Origin: DTU018 sp003444615
GTDB taxonomy: Bacteria > Bacillota > Syntrophomonadia > Syntrophomonadales > Syntrophomonadaceae
Assembly (NCBI GenBank): GCA_049656905.1
Contig: JBASMO010000030.1
Coordinates: forward strand, 1-21,828
Direction of reading: 5' to 3'
DNA: 21,828 nt
Shown here: piece after piece, positions 1 to 6,569 of the stretch
Layout of the letters: the number at the start of each line of letters is the position of its first letter
Numbering within the stretch: the stretch's first letter is position 1
Translations under genes and position numbers: made by a program
Notes under the pieces: model-generated
What the model was told of the DNA's origin: nothing
Database searches by the model: none
The model's input: only the letters and a program-made list of their open reading frames with translations

Positions 1-111
1 TGACAATGCCAGGGTGATTGCTGCTGTTAACGTGGTCTTACCATGGTCCACGTGTCCTATCGTACCAATGTTTAGATGTGGCTTGGTCCTCTCGAATTTT
101 GCCTTTGCCAT
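1..111 (-). CDS. tuf: Elongation factor Tu (N-terminal fragment, cut by the window edge)
   Basis: This is the translation elongation GTPase that delivers aminoacyl-tRNA to the ribosome. Only the first 37 codons lie in the window. They begin MAKAKFERTKPHLNIGTIGH and continue into VDHGKTTLT, the P-loop (GHVDHGKT) that binds GTP phosphates, which is diagnostic of EF-Tu. The ATG at 109-111 follows a purine-rich ribosome binding site (AAAGGTGAG) just upstream. The gene lies directly after the tRNA operon, but a terminator at 182-215 separates them, so it is probably transcribed from its own promoter or by read-through. I could not pick a convincing promoter in 112-181. Confidence 0.97.
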   Translation of the reverse strand, partial: MAKAKFERTKPHLNIGTIGHVDHGKTTLTAAITLALS

Positions 112-181
112 CTGTTCTCACCTTTCCCCTTTCCTGGGTTATTATTAACCATTCAAGCTATATTTTAACCAATCTGTACAC

Positions 182-215
182 AAAATAAAAGAAGTGAGAA
201 AAAGTCCCACTTCTT
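182..215 (-). terminator. Rho-independent terminator of the tRNA operon
   Basis: On the minus strand a 10-bp stem (AAGAAGTGGG against CTCACTTCTT, with one G-U pair) with a 7-nt loop is followed by a T-rich tail (TTATTTT). It lies immediately downstream of tRNA-Met and upstream of tuf, so it should end the tRNA transcript. Confidence 0.85.
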
Positions 216-226
216 AGTACAATCTT

Positions 227-303
227 TGGTAGCGGCGCAGGGATTTGAACCCCGGACACTACGGGTATGAACCGTATGCTCTAGCCAACTGAGCTACGCC
301 GCC
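227..303 (-). tRNA. tRNA-Met (CAU), elongator type
   Basis: The 77-nt minus-strand sequence folds as a cloverleaf. It has acceptor arms GGCGGCG/CGCCGCT, a D-arm GCTCAGTTGGCTAGAGC, anticodon stem TACGG/CCGTA around loop TTCATAC (anticodon CAT), T-arm CGGGG-TTCAAAT-CCCTG and an encoded CCA. The acceptor stem pairs at position 1, so this is not an initiator. It resembles elongator tRNA-Met closely; a lysidine-modified tRNA-Ile with a CAU anticodon is the less likely alternative. Confidence 0.93.
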
Positions 304-306
304 AAA

Positions 307-382
<76 letters not shown>

Positions 383-625
383 TCGTCAAACTGCCTTCTG
401 GCGAAAATGGTTATATTGGTTTGTTCCTTAAGAGGACTTTTAACTTTTTAGATACCCTGAGGGTACTACTTGTCTTAATCCCCTACCCAACCTAACCCAT
501 TTATTGAGTGGTTGGAGTATGGTTGGTCCTGCGGGTGGCTATTGTATTAGTCCCTGCGGGACTAATTACTATCTCACACCCTTGGGCACTCCTTATTTCA
601 GCCCCTTCGGGGCGCTTCAATGCTA
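383..625 (-). other. Hairpin-rich spacer inside the tRNA operon
   Basis: No gene is visible in these 243 bases between tRNA-fMet and tRNA-Thr. The spacer holds four short perfect inverted repeats built on the same pattern: GCCCC-TTC-GGGGC at 601-613, CCC-TT-GGG at 579-586, ATTAGTCCC-TGC-GGGACTAAT at 546-566 and TACCC-TGA-GGGTA at 453-465. None is followed by a clear T-run on either strand, so they are not typical terminators. They may shape RNA processing, attenuate the operon or be decayed repeat elements. Confidence 0.6.
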
Positions 626-701
<76 letters not shown>

Positions 702-704
702 ACA

Positions 705-789
705 TGGTGGAGGGAGAAGGATTCGAACCTTCGAAGGCTTTGCCAACAGATTTACAGTCTGCCCCCTTTGGCCGCTTGGGTATCCCTCC
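705..789 (-). tRNA. tRNA-Tyr (GUA)
   Basis: This 85-nt minus-strand tRNA has the long variable arm of class II tRNAs. Acceptor arms are GGAGGGA/TCCCTCC, the anticodon loop CTGTAAA gives anticodon GTA, the T-arm is GAAGG-TTCGAAT-CCTTC and the CCA is encoded. Confidence 0.96.
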
Positions 790-811
790 CTAGAGTCGAG
801 TCCTAGGTTAC

Positions 812-886
812 TGGAGCCGAGCACAGGACTCGAACCCGCAACCTGCTGATTACAAATCAGCTGCTCTACCATTGAGCTAGCTCGGC
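812..886 (-). tRNA. tRNA-Thr (UGU)
   Basis: This 75-nt minus-strand cloverleaf has acceptor arms GCCGAGC/GCTCGGC, anticodon stem GCTGA/TCAGC around loop TTTGTAA (anticodon TGT), a T-arm with GTTCGAGTC and an encoded CCA. It is the first gene of the tRNA operon and starts shortly after the promoter at 900-928. Confidence 0.96.
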
Positions 887-899
887 TCAAGCAAATACT

Positions 900-928
900 A
901 TTTTAACTTCTGGTTATATCAAAGTCAA
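900..928 (-). promoter_or_regulatory. Sigma-A-type promoter of the tRNA operon
   Basis: On the minus strand a -35 box TTGACT (923-928) and a -10 box TAAAAT (900-905) are separated by exactly 17 bases, close to the housekeeping consensus. Transcription would start a few bases upstream of the first tRNA-Thr at 886. Confidence 0.85.
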
Positions 929-942
929 TAGATTCTATACTG

Positions 943-1002
943 GAACCCAATGGCAGTAAACAAGCGTCTTCTGCTTTGGGAAGACGCTTTATCGCTGGGT
1001 TC
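943..1002 (-). terminator. Nested inverted repeat downstream of sigH, probable terminator
   Basis: A perfect 10-bp stem, AAGCGTCTTC (962-971) against GAAGACGCTT (980-989), with an 8-nt loop is nested inside a second perfect 7-bp repeat, GAACCCA (943-949) against TGGGTTC (996-1002). It lies 15 bases past the sigH stop codon and just before the tRNA promoter. The T-tract after the inner stem is short (GTTTACT), so termination may be inefficient. The placement argues for a sigH terminator. Confidence 0.6.
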
Positions 1003-1016
1003 TTTATGTATAAGGC

Positions 1017-1664
1017 TTACAGTTCATTACGGTCTTCTAAATATTTTTCTAGTTTTCGCTTCACCCTTTGCAGGGCATTGTCGATGGATTTAACGTGGCG
1101 TTTTAATTCCACGGCTATTTCTTGATAAGATTTACCTTCCAGATAGGCCATGAGGACCTTCCACTCTAGAGAGCTGAGAATCTCTCCCATTTTTCTCTCA
1201 ATAAATATGAATTCCTCCCGGCTGATGATAATCTCCTCCGGGTTGGTAATTTTGGTGGTGGACAGTATATCCATCAAGGTTCGATCTGATTCTTCATCAT
1301 ATATGGGTTTGTTCAAGGATATGTAAGAATTCAAGGGTATATGCTTCTGACGGGTAGCCGTCTTAATAGCAGTAATTATTTGTCGGGTAATGCACAATTC
1401 TGCAAAAGCCCTAAAGGAAGTGAGCTTGTCCGTCCTATAATCGCGGATAGCCTTAAAAAGGCCAATCATCCCTTCCTGAATAATATCTTCCTTGTCTGCT
1501 CCAATGAGAAAATAAGATCTGGCTTTGGCTCTGACAAAGTTGCGATATTTATCAACTAAATACTCAACTGCCGATTGTTCCCCTTGTTGAGCTAATTCTA
1601 CGATCTCTTCGTCAGTCATTTCTGTATACGTAGTATAAATCTTTGCAGCGATAGAACTGTACAT
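1017..1664 (-). CDS. sigH: RNA polymerase sporulation sigma factor SigH
   Basis: This 215-residue protein is a sigma-70-family factor of the SigH type, which directs RNA polymerase to early sporulation and stationary-phase promoters. Region 2 (about residues 30-105) includes EDIIQEGMIGLFKAIRDYR and SFRAFAELCITRQI, which bind core enzyme and the -10 element. Region 4 (about 160-208) holds the helix-turn-helix GKSYQEIAVELKRHVKSID for the -35 element. The length matches the family. The ATG at 1662-1664 has a GGAGG site 7 bases upstream. The gene follows rlmB, as in other Firmicutes, but lacks the usual yacP/rae1 between them. It has its own consensus promoter at 1727-1755. Confidence 0.95.
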   Translation of the reverse strand: MYSSIAAKIYTTYTEMTDEEIVELAQQGEQSAVEYLVDKYRNFVRAKARSYFLIGADKEDIIQEGMIGLFKAIRDYRTDKLTSFRAFAELCITRQIITAIKTATRQKHIPLNSYISLNKPIYDEESDRTLMDILSTTKITNPEEIIISREEFIFIERKMGEILSSLEWKVLMAYLEGKSYQEIAVELKRHVKSIDNALQRVKRKLEKYLEDRNEL

Positions 1665-1726
1665 TCCGTCGCCTCCATCGATATGATTTTATTTGGGAAA
1701 TGCAGCTAACTGCAGGCGTATACCTA

Positions 1727-1755
1727 ATTATATACACTGGGGGGGATCTCGTCAA
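1727..1755 (-). promoter_or_regulatory. Sigma-A-type promoter of sigH
   Basis: On the minus strand TTGACG (1750-1755) and a perfect TATAAT (1727-1732) are separated by 17 bases. The element falls just after the rlmB stop codon and leaves a leader of about 50 bases containing a small palindrome TGCAG-CTAA-CTGCA (1701-1714). So sigH can be expressed independently of rlmB. Confidence 0.85.
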
Positions 1756-1761
1756 GCTTGC

Positions 1762-2517
1762 CTAGCCGTTGTCTGCTAGTTTTTCCACATTTTTCTTCTG
1801 GCGAACCAGTTCATAAATTAGCAAAGCCGCTGATATTGAGGCATTTAAGGAGTTTACTTGTCCAAACATAGGTATGCGCACCAGTAAATCACAGTTCTCC
1901 CTGACCAGGCGTCTTATTCCCCGGCCTTCTGAGCCGATTACCAAAACGGCTGGGTAAGGCATCTGGGTATGGAAATATTCTTGTTTTCCGGTCATATCAG
2001 CCCCTATTACCCAAAAACCGGCCTTTTTGAAAGTTTTTAAGGTGTTTACCAGATTGGTCTCCTGCACTACCGCCGTATGTTCGGTGGCTCCTGCTGATGC
2101 TCTGACCACAGCGGGTGTAACCCCCACAGAACGATGGCGGGGCAGAATTATTCCCTTTACTCCTGCACATTCAGCCGTGCGGATTATTGAACCTAAATTC
2201 TGGGGATTCTCGATCCCATCCAAAACCAGCAATATAGAGCCTTCTTCAGAGGAAGCCTTGGCTACAATGTCATCGAGTTCAGTGTATACATAGGGTTCTA
2301 CTTCAGCCACTACTCCCTGGTGAGGAGCCTGGGGATACAAACGCTCTAAATCTTTACGGCTGCTGGTCTTAATGGGAACCGACTTTTTTTGGGCCAGCAC
2401 CAGTATCTCTTCAATACGAGGATTATGCCTTTCTTGCTCCACATATATTTTATGGAACTTTCTTTGACCGCGTAAGGCTTCGGTTACACTATTTATACCG
2501 CCTAATATTTCTCTCAT
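1762..2517 (-). CDS. rlmB: 23S rRNA (guanosine-2'-O)-methyltransferase, RlmB/TrmH family
   Basis: This 251-residue SPOUT-fold enzyme is expected to transfer a methyl group from S-adenosylmethionine to the 2'-OH of a guanosine in 23S rRNA. An N-terminal substrate-binding domain (about 1-85) begins MREILGGINSVTEAL. The catalytic domain carries the three family motifs: motif 1 DGIENPQNLGSIIRTAECAG (100-119), motif 2 VLVIGSEGRGIRRLVRENCD (191-210) and motif 3 VNSLNASISAALLIYE (221-236). Length is typical. The ATG at 2515-2517 has only a modest upstream AGCAGG site. RlmB is the best match by context (between the mrnC/thyX region and sigH); a general TrmH-family specificity cannot be excluded. Confidence 0.92.
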   Translation of the reverse strand: MREILGGINSVTEALRGQRKFHKIYVEQERHNPRIEEILVLAQKKSVPIKTSSRKDLERLYPQAPHQGVVAEVEPYVYTELDDIVAKASSEEGSILLVLDGIENPQNLGSIIRTAECAGVKGIILPRHRSVGVTPAVVRASAGATEHTAVVQETNLVNTLKTFKKAGFWVIGADMTGKQEYFHTQMPYPAVLVIGSEGRGIRRLVRENCDLLVRIPMFGQVNSLNASISAALLIYELVRQKKNVEKLADNG

Positions 2518-2798
2518 TGTCCATACCTGCTTTAAGTTTTATTTATAATATTCTGCCCGTTTGGACTGACTAACTTACCGCCATCTGTTGATGGTTGCGG
2601 AGTGAAAATGCTTCCTCATGTGTCATGGGCAGTTCCGGCACTGTCCCCTCCGGGGACGCCTGATGTTCGCTATCGCTCACTATTAATGTTGCGAGCGCGT
2701 AGCGCGTGGCAATCTCTATGTTGACGCTAACCACGGCTTTGCAGGAGTATTAGCCGACCAGCAATGTTTTGATTCATAATTGTCTGTTCTTCAGTTTG
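2518..2798. other. Intergenic region between thyX and rlmB with repeat material
   Basis: I see no gene in this 281-base gap. It holds a perfect hairpin GTCCCC-TCC-GGGGAC (2643-2657), an imperfect palindrome beginning TTGCGAGCGCG and ending GGCAA (2689-2712), and a dispersed repeat copy annotated separately. No clear promoter for rlmB stands out: a TATTAT/TATAAA stretch near 2540-2550 lacks a -35 box. Confidence 0.6.
2687..2777 (+). repeat. Dispersed structured repeat, copy 1
   Basis: The stretch 2716-2777 matches 11240-11301 at 55 of 62 bases by my count, in the same orientation. Both contain GCTAACC, then CGGCTTTGCAGGAG, then TTAGCCGAC, so that GCTAA and TTAGC can pair around a conserved loop. 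The upstream part (2687-2715, TTGCGAGCG...GGCAATCTC) corresponds loosely to a TGCGAGGAGCG...GAAG segment in copy 2. The TTGCGAG...GCAATCTC wording resembles a dispersed palindromic element I recall from many bacterial genomes. That resemblance is from memory, not a search. Confidence 0.8.
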
Positions 2799-3488
2799 TC
2801 ATTGCTCAGGGCGAAACTGATCGTCACTGATAATAATCTCAGCGTAGTGTTCCTGGGGGAAACTTTCATCATAGGGGATATCGTTAAATAGTACAGGGAA
2901 TTTTTCCTGAAACAGGTGCAACAACGGTATGGCAACCTGACGCATCTGGGGATGTGCCGGAGCAGCACAGCGCAAGAGGAAAAAGTGGCGCCACTCGCGC
3001 ATATTGAAAGTAGCTGCTAATTCGGTCTTTAAGCTGTTGGGCAGCACCGAGCGGGCTTCTTGGGGAGAACAGCCCTCATCCAGCATCTTTATGTAACATT
3101 CTTCGGCAGTCTGACACGCCTGTTTCCATAAGGAATAACTTGGCCGATCTTTCAGGAAATAAGGTTCGATGAGGGTTATTTCCCGTCCGAACTTATCCTG
3201 GCTGTAATTGCAGTAACGGGTGGATTCCTGACTATATGAGGCAATGCGATGGCGCACAATTTCATGGGATACTCCCCGGTCCACTACAAAGAGCACCGTT
3301 ACTTTTTCATGTTCTATAACTGACTCATGACCCCGGGACAGAATTGATTCCAGAAAGCGGGGATTAAAATCATCTCCCATGCGGTCTTCCGATTTGTAGC
3401 ATATCCGGGCGCACCGCTCCAGGCGGACCAGTTTTTTGTCGTCCAACTCGTCTCTGGGGACCATAACCCGGGGCTTTATTATTATCAT
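2799..3488 (-). CDS. thyX: Flavin-dependent thymidylate synthase ThyX
   Basis: ThyX makes dTMP from dUMP using methylenetetrahydrofolate, FAD and NAD(P)H, in place of ThyA. The 229-residue protein carries the signature RHRx7S as RHRIASYSQES (79-89), preceded by HEIVRHR. It also has ESVIEHEKVTV (55-65), the ARSVLP segment (145-150) and MREWRHFFLLR (163-173), which hold flavin- and dUMP-binding arginines in the family. Length is typical. The ATG at 3486-3488 has GGAGG 7 bases upstream. It follows mrnC by 40 bases and is probably in the cysE-cysS-mrnC transcript. It is absent from this position in Bacillus. Downstream lies the repeat-bearing gap before rlmB. Confidence 0.96.
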   Translation of the reverse strand: MIIIKPRVMVPRDELDDKKLVRLERCARICYKSEDRMGDDFNPRFLESILSRGHESVIEHEKVTVLFVVDRGVSHEIVRHRIASYSQESTRYCNYSQDKFGREITLIEPYFLKDRPSYSLWKQACQTAEECYIKMLDEGCSPQEARSVLPNSLKTELAATFNMREWRHFFLLRCAAPAHPQMRQVAIPLLHLFQEKFPVLFNDIPYDESFPQEHYAEIIISDDQFRPEQ

Positions 3489-3528
3489 GCCTTTTCCTCC
3501 TTTTCCTTAAACCAAGGAATCTTTAAGG

Positions 3529-3930
3529 TTAATTGCCGCTAAATCCCAGTGCCTGGTTAACCAGTTCCAGCAGTCTCTGGTGATCACCCTTTAAGTACAA
3601 ATAGCCCAGTAATGCCTCGAATCCAGTGCTCATTTGGTAATCAGCCGGATCCGCATGCCGGGGAGCTATGGTTTTAGCATTACGGCCCCGGCGCACAATA
3701 TCCTGTTCCTGAGCACTAAGCTGGTCGAAGAGCAGCCTTATGGCTCTGGCTTGACTCTGAGCTCGAACCAGTTCAACAGTATCGTGGTGAATATCCTTTA
3801 CACGCCGATTGCCGGCTGCCACCACATGAGTGCGTACCAACAGTTCAAAAACAGCATCACCGATGTAGGCTAAAACCACTGCTGAGTACTCTTTAAGGGT
3901 GTTCTCATCCAATTGTTCATGATTCAGCAA
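3529..3930 (-). CDS. mrnC: Mini-ribonuclease III MrnC
   Basis: MrnC is a dimeric RNase III-like nuclease without a double-stranded RNA-binding domain; in Bacillus it matures 23S rRNA ends. The RNase III motif LAYIGDAVFELLVR holds the catalytic Asp, RRGRNAK is strongly conserved in the family, and STGFEALLGYLYL holds the catalytic Glu. No ATG or GTG start is available. A TTG at 3928-3930 puts AYIGDA near residue 21 as in Bacillus and has AAGGAG upstream, though 12 bases away. A TTG at 3967-3969 would add 13 residues with a poorer site. With the chosen start the gene overlaps the end of cysS by 14 bases, suggesting translational coupling. Confidence 0.9.
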   Translation of the reverse strand: MLNHEQLDENTLKEYSAVVLAYIGDAVFELLVRTHVVAAGNRRVKDIHHDTVELVRAQSQARAIRLLFDQLSAQEQDIVRRGRNAKTIAPRHADPADYQMSTGFEALLGYLYLKGDHQRLLELVNQALGFSGN

Positions 3931-5515
3931 GCTTCCAGCGAACTCCTTCCCGGGTATCTTCCACCACAATTCCTGCCTGGGTTAGCTGGTCCCGGATCTG
4001 ATCAGCTAACTCGTAATTGCGGCTGGCTTTTAAGGATGAACGTACTGACAATAAATAAGAGACTAAATGATCTAATTCCGGAAGGGTTTCGTAGCGAAAG
4101 CGACTTCCCCCTTCCAAGTCTTCCACCGTAACACCCTCGGACCGCAAAAAGTCACGCAGGGTATCGGCTAGTTCATAGTTCTTATTATGGCGAGCCGTTT
4201 GGCGCAGTCTGGCCACCACACCCAGTACCTTATCTACCATCTCTTCCTGATCATCAGCTGACTTTTCCATGAAAATGCCTAACAGATCTCCTAACTCCAA
4301 ATAGAGAGCCTGAGCTCGTTTGGCCACGGTTTGATCGGCCACATTCTGCCGATCTGCCTGAGCTAGATAGGCATTTATTTCATGAGCCATTTCAAACAGA
4401 TGACCAATAGCCCGCGCCGTGTTAAAATCATCGTCCATGGCTTCGATATAACTATCCTTTATCTCAGTTAGTTTGGACCAAAACTGGCTGCACTCTTCGG
4501 GTACCTCTTCCAATGTTGGTACAGTAGGGTCTACATATTCTTCTAACAGGGTACGAGTAGTCTTTAAGCGGTTCAGTGCTTTACGGGCTTCTTCCAGTTT
4601 TCCATCGTCGAAGTCCAAAGGACTGCGATAATGGGTGGCGATTAAATAATAGCGCACTACATCAGGAGGATACTTGCTCAATATGTCCCGCAAAAGGAAA
4701 AAGTTGCCCAGGGATTTGGACATTTTCTCCTGATTGACAGTAATAAAACCATTGTGCATCCAGTAATTAACAAAGGGTTTGCCGGTTAAAGCTTCCGCTT
4801 GAGCTATCTCGTTTTCATGGTGCGGAAAGATAAGATCACTACCTCCGCCATGAATATCAATGGTTTCACCTAAATGATTGGTAGACATAACAGAGCATTC
4901 AATATGCCAACCGGGCCTTCCTTTTCCCCAGGGACTATCCCAGGCAGGTTCCCCGGGTTTGGCGGCTTTCCAAAGGGCAAAATCCATGGGGTCCTCTTTC
5001 AGCTCATTGATATCTACCCGGGCACCAGCTTGCATTTCATCCACTGATCTTCCCGATAGTTTTCCATAGTCAGGAAAAGCCCGCACCCGGAAGAAAACGT
5101 CACCTTCCGATTCATAAGCATACCCTTTACTGATTAAGCCGGCAATAGCCTCCACTATCTCAGGAATATGCTGGCTGACTCGCGGATGCTTTTGGGCTGG
5201 TCTGATCCCTAAAGCCTGGGCATCTGCATAGTATTCATCAATATAGTGTTGGGCTAGTTGAAGGGGGTCTATTCCTTCTTCTTGGGCTTTATTTATTATC
5301 TTATCGTCTACATCAGTAAAATTCTGAATATAATTGACCTTAAAACCCCGGTACTCTAAATAGCGGCGTACCGTATCAAATACTACCAGGGGACGGGCAT
5401 TGCCCAAATGAATCAGGTTATACGTGGTGGGTCCACAAACGTACATACTGATCTCATGCGGTCTCAACGGCACCAGCTCTTCTTTTCTTCCGCTGGCCGT
5501 ATTGTAAAGACGCAT
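3917..5515 (-). CDS. cysS: Cysteinyl-tRNA synthetase with duplicated C-terminal module
   Basis: This class I synthetase charges tRNA-Cys. The HIGH-type motif is HLGN (36-39) and KMSKS lies at 264-268. Zinc ligands are consistent with C27 in CGPT, C207 in WHIECS, and H232 and E236 in FPHHENE. The 532-residue length exceeds the usual 460-480. The excess is a second copy of the C-terminal helical module: residues 427-476 contain NYELADTLRDFLRSEGVTVE and residues 481-532 contain NYELADQIRDQLTQAGIVVE. I chose the ATG at 5513-5515 because AGGAG (5523-5527) lies 7 bases upstream; an ATG two codons earlier is too close to it. The start overlaps the end of cysE by 62 bases. Confidence 0.97.
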   Translation of the reverse strand: MRLYNTASGRKEELVPLRPHEISMYVCGPTTYNLIHLGNARPLVVFDTVRRYLEYRGFKVNYIQNFTDVDDKIINKAQEEGIDPLQLAQHYIDEYYADAQALGIRPAQKHPRVSQHIPEIVEAIAGLISKGYAYESEGDVFFRVRAFPDYGKLSGRSVDEMQAGARVDINELKEDPMDFALWKAAKPGEPAWDSPWGKGRPGWHIECSVMSTNHLGETIDIHGGGSDLIFPHHENEIAQAEALTGKPFVNYWMHNGFITVNQEKMSKSLGNFFLLRDILSKYPPDVVRYYLIATHYRSPLDFDDGKLEEARKALNRLKTTRTLLEEYVDPTVPTLEEVPEECSQFWSKLTEIKDSYIEAMDDDFNTARAIGHLFEMAHEINAYLAQADRQNVADQTVAKRAQALYLELGDLLGIFMEKSADDQEEMVDKVLGVVARLRQTARHNKNYELADTLRDFLRSEGVTVEDLEGGSRFRYETLPELDHLVSYLLSVRSSLKASRNYELADQIRDQLTQAGIVVEDTREGVRWKLAES

Positions 5516-6176
5516 CCTCATTCTCCTCTCTAATATACTCTTCTAACCGGCGTTCCAATTCATCTATCCGGTTTTGCATAGCGACGAGAGTATCCGCGAT
5601 GGGATCAGGCAGCAAGTGATGCTCCAGATCCACTTCCATTTTACCATCTACCACTTTGGCGCCATCGCGAACCACTATCCGGCCGGGCACACCAACCACC
5701 GTGCACCCTGGAGGGACGCTTTTTAATACTACCGATCCCCCACCTATTTTTACATTATCGCCAACGTAAAAGGAACCTAGTAGTTTGGCTCCGGCACTGA
5801 TCACTACATTATTGCCAATGGTAGGGTGACGCTTACCTTTTTCCTTGCCGGTTCCCCCTAAAGTTACTCCTTGATAGATGGTAACGTTGTCACCAATCTC
5901 AGTGGTCTCACCGATTACTACACCCATTCCGTGATCAATAAAAAAATTCCTGCCAATTTTGGCCCCGGGATGAATTTCTATCCCGGTGAAAAACCGGCTC
6001 AAGTGAGAAATCAGCCGGGCTATGAAAAACATGCGGCGCTTATAGAACCAGTGAGCAATGCGATGGTTAATAATGGCATGGAAACCTGGATAGCAAAATA
6101 TAACTTCCCACACACTGCGCGCGGCTGGATCTCTTTCAAATATGACCTGGATCTCTTCTTTTAAGGTCTTAAACAT
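5454..6176 (-). CDS. cysE: Serine O-acetyltransferase CysE
   Basis: CysE transfers acetyl from acetyl-CoA to serine, giving O-acetylserine, the acceptor for sulfide in cysteine synthesis. The 240-residue protein has the N-terminal helical segment with DPAARSVWEV (16-25) and YPGFHAIINHRIAHWFY (29-45). A left-handed beta-helix of hexapeptide repeats follows (about 65-165), with the catalytic DHG (81-83) and the active-site histidine in KRHPTIG (115-121). The C-terminal tail (about 192-220) looks like a coiled coil and is followed by a basic end. The ATG at 6174-6176 has GGAGG 8 bases upstream. Expression is placed under cysteine-tRNA control by the T-box leader upstream, shared with cysS. Confidence 0.96.
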   Translation of the reverse strand: MFKTLKEEIQVIFERDPAARSVWEVIFCYPGFHAIINHRIAHWFYKRRMFFIARLISHLSRFFTGIEIHPGAKIGRNFFIDHGMGVVIGETTEIGDNVTIYQGVTLGGTGKEKGKRHPTIGNNVVISAGAKLLGSFYVGDNVKIGGGSVVLKSVPPGCTVVGVPGRIVVRDGAKVVDGKMEVDLEHHLLPDPIADTLVAMQNRIDELERRLEEYIREENEDASLQYGQRKKRRAGAVETA

Positions 6177-6222
6177 GGGGTCAACCTCCTCAAACCTTGA
6201 CTCCTTGCCTCATCTTAGTGAC

Positions 6223-6258
6223 AAAAAAACCTTTCGTCTGCATAAGAGACGAAAGGTT
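6223..6258 (-). terminator. T-box attenuator terminator upstream of cysE
   Basis: On the minus strand a perfect 12-bp stem, AACCTTTCGTCT (6228-6239 as read on plus) against AGACGAAAGGTT (6247-6258), with a 7-nt loop runs into seven T residues. It sits right after the T-box sequence and ends about 45 bases before cysE. It is the off state of the riboswitch. Confidence 0.93.
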
Positions 6259-6497
6259 AATCTTCCGTGGTTCCACTCTTGTTGAGCTGCTCATATCATT
6301 CAAATAATTAAGGAACAGCTCCCCTCGTAAATGATAACGGTTTCTCACCGGATATGCCTACTGTGTTTCGGCATACCTGCTCCCGGGTGCATTTCAGCGA
6401 CTTCTTTCTGAGAAAGGGCTTGCAGCCGGTGGCCCTCTCCTCTCTGGCAGCGATAGACGCTTACTCCTCCCGTTCCTAGCATTAACTTTATTTGATT
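6228..6497 (-). promoter_or_regulatory. Cysteine-specific T-box riboswitch controlling cysE-cysS
   Basis: The leader senses uncharged tRNA and permits transcription when tRNA-Cys is not aminoacylated. The T-box core AGTGGAACCACGG lies at 6265-6277. Within it UGGA would pair with a 3' end of UCCA, that is discriminator base U73, which is usual for bacterial tRNA-Cys. A plausible specifier codon UGC lies at 6389-6391 in the context GAAAUGCACC. The 5' part carries GGGAGGAGTAAGCG, typical of the base of Stem I, and a GAGCTG/CAGCTC stem precedes the core. A terminator follows. The exact 5' end is inferred from the promoter. The open reading frame crossing this leader is not a gene. Confidence 0.92.
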
Positions 6498-6503
6498 ATT
6501 TGC

Positions 6504-6532
6504 ATTATATGTGCCCGGCTGGGGGATGTCAA
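6504..6532 (-). promoter_or_regulatory. Full-consensus sigma-A promoter of the T-box-cysE-cysS unit
   Basis: On the minus strand TTGACA (6527-6532) and TATAAT (6504-6509) are separated by exactly 17 bases, a perfect match to consensus. Such a strong constitutive promoter suits a unit whose control is by attenuation in the leader. Transcription should begin near 6497. Confidence 0.93.
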
Positions 6533-6569
6533 CCTCAGCGGGCAGGTAAAATCCGGTTAATAAAACCTT

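Noticed and set aside
112..181. A dedicated tuf promoter
   Set aside because: Several AT-rich hexamers exist, including a GGTTA/TAACC palindrome at 137-150, but none pairs with a -35 box at proper spacing.
383..625. A decayed tRNA-Gly gene in the tRNA spacer
   Set aside because: I looked for Gly-type acceptor, anticodon and T-arm segments on the minus strand and found none; only short hairpins are present.
2518..2798. A transposase or gene remnant in the thyX-rlmB gap
   Set aside because: No frame shows transposase-like residues; the content is short palindromes and one repeat copy.
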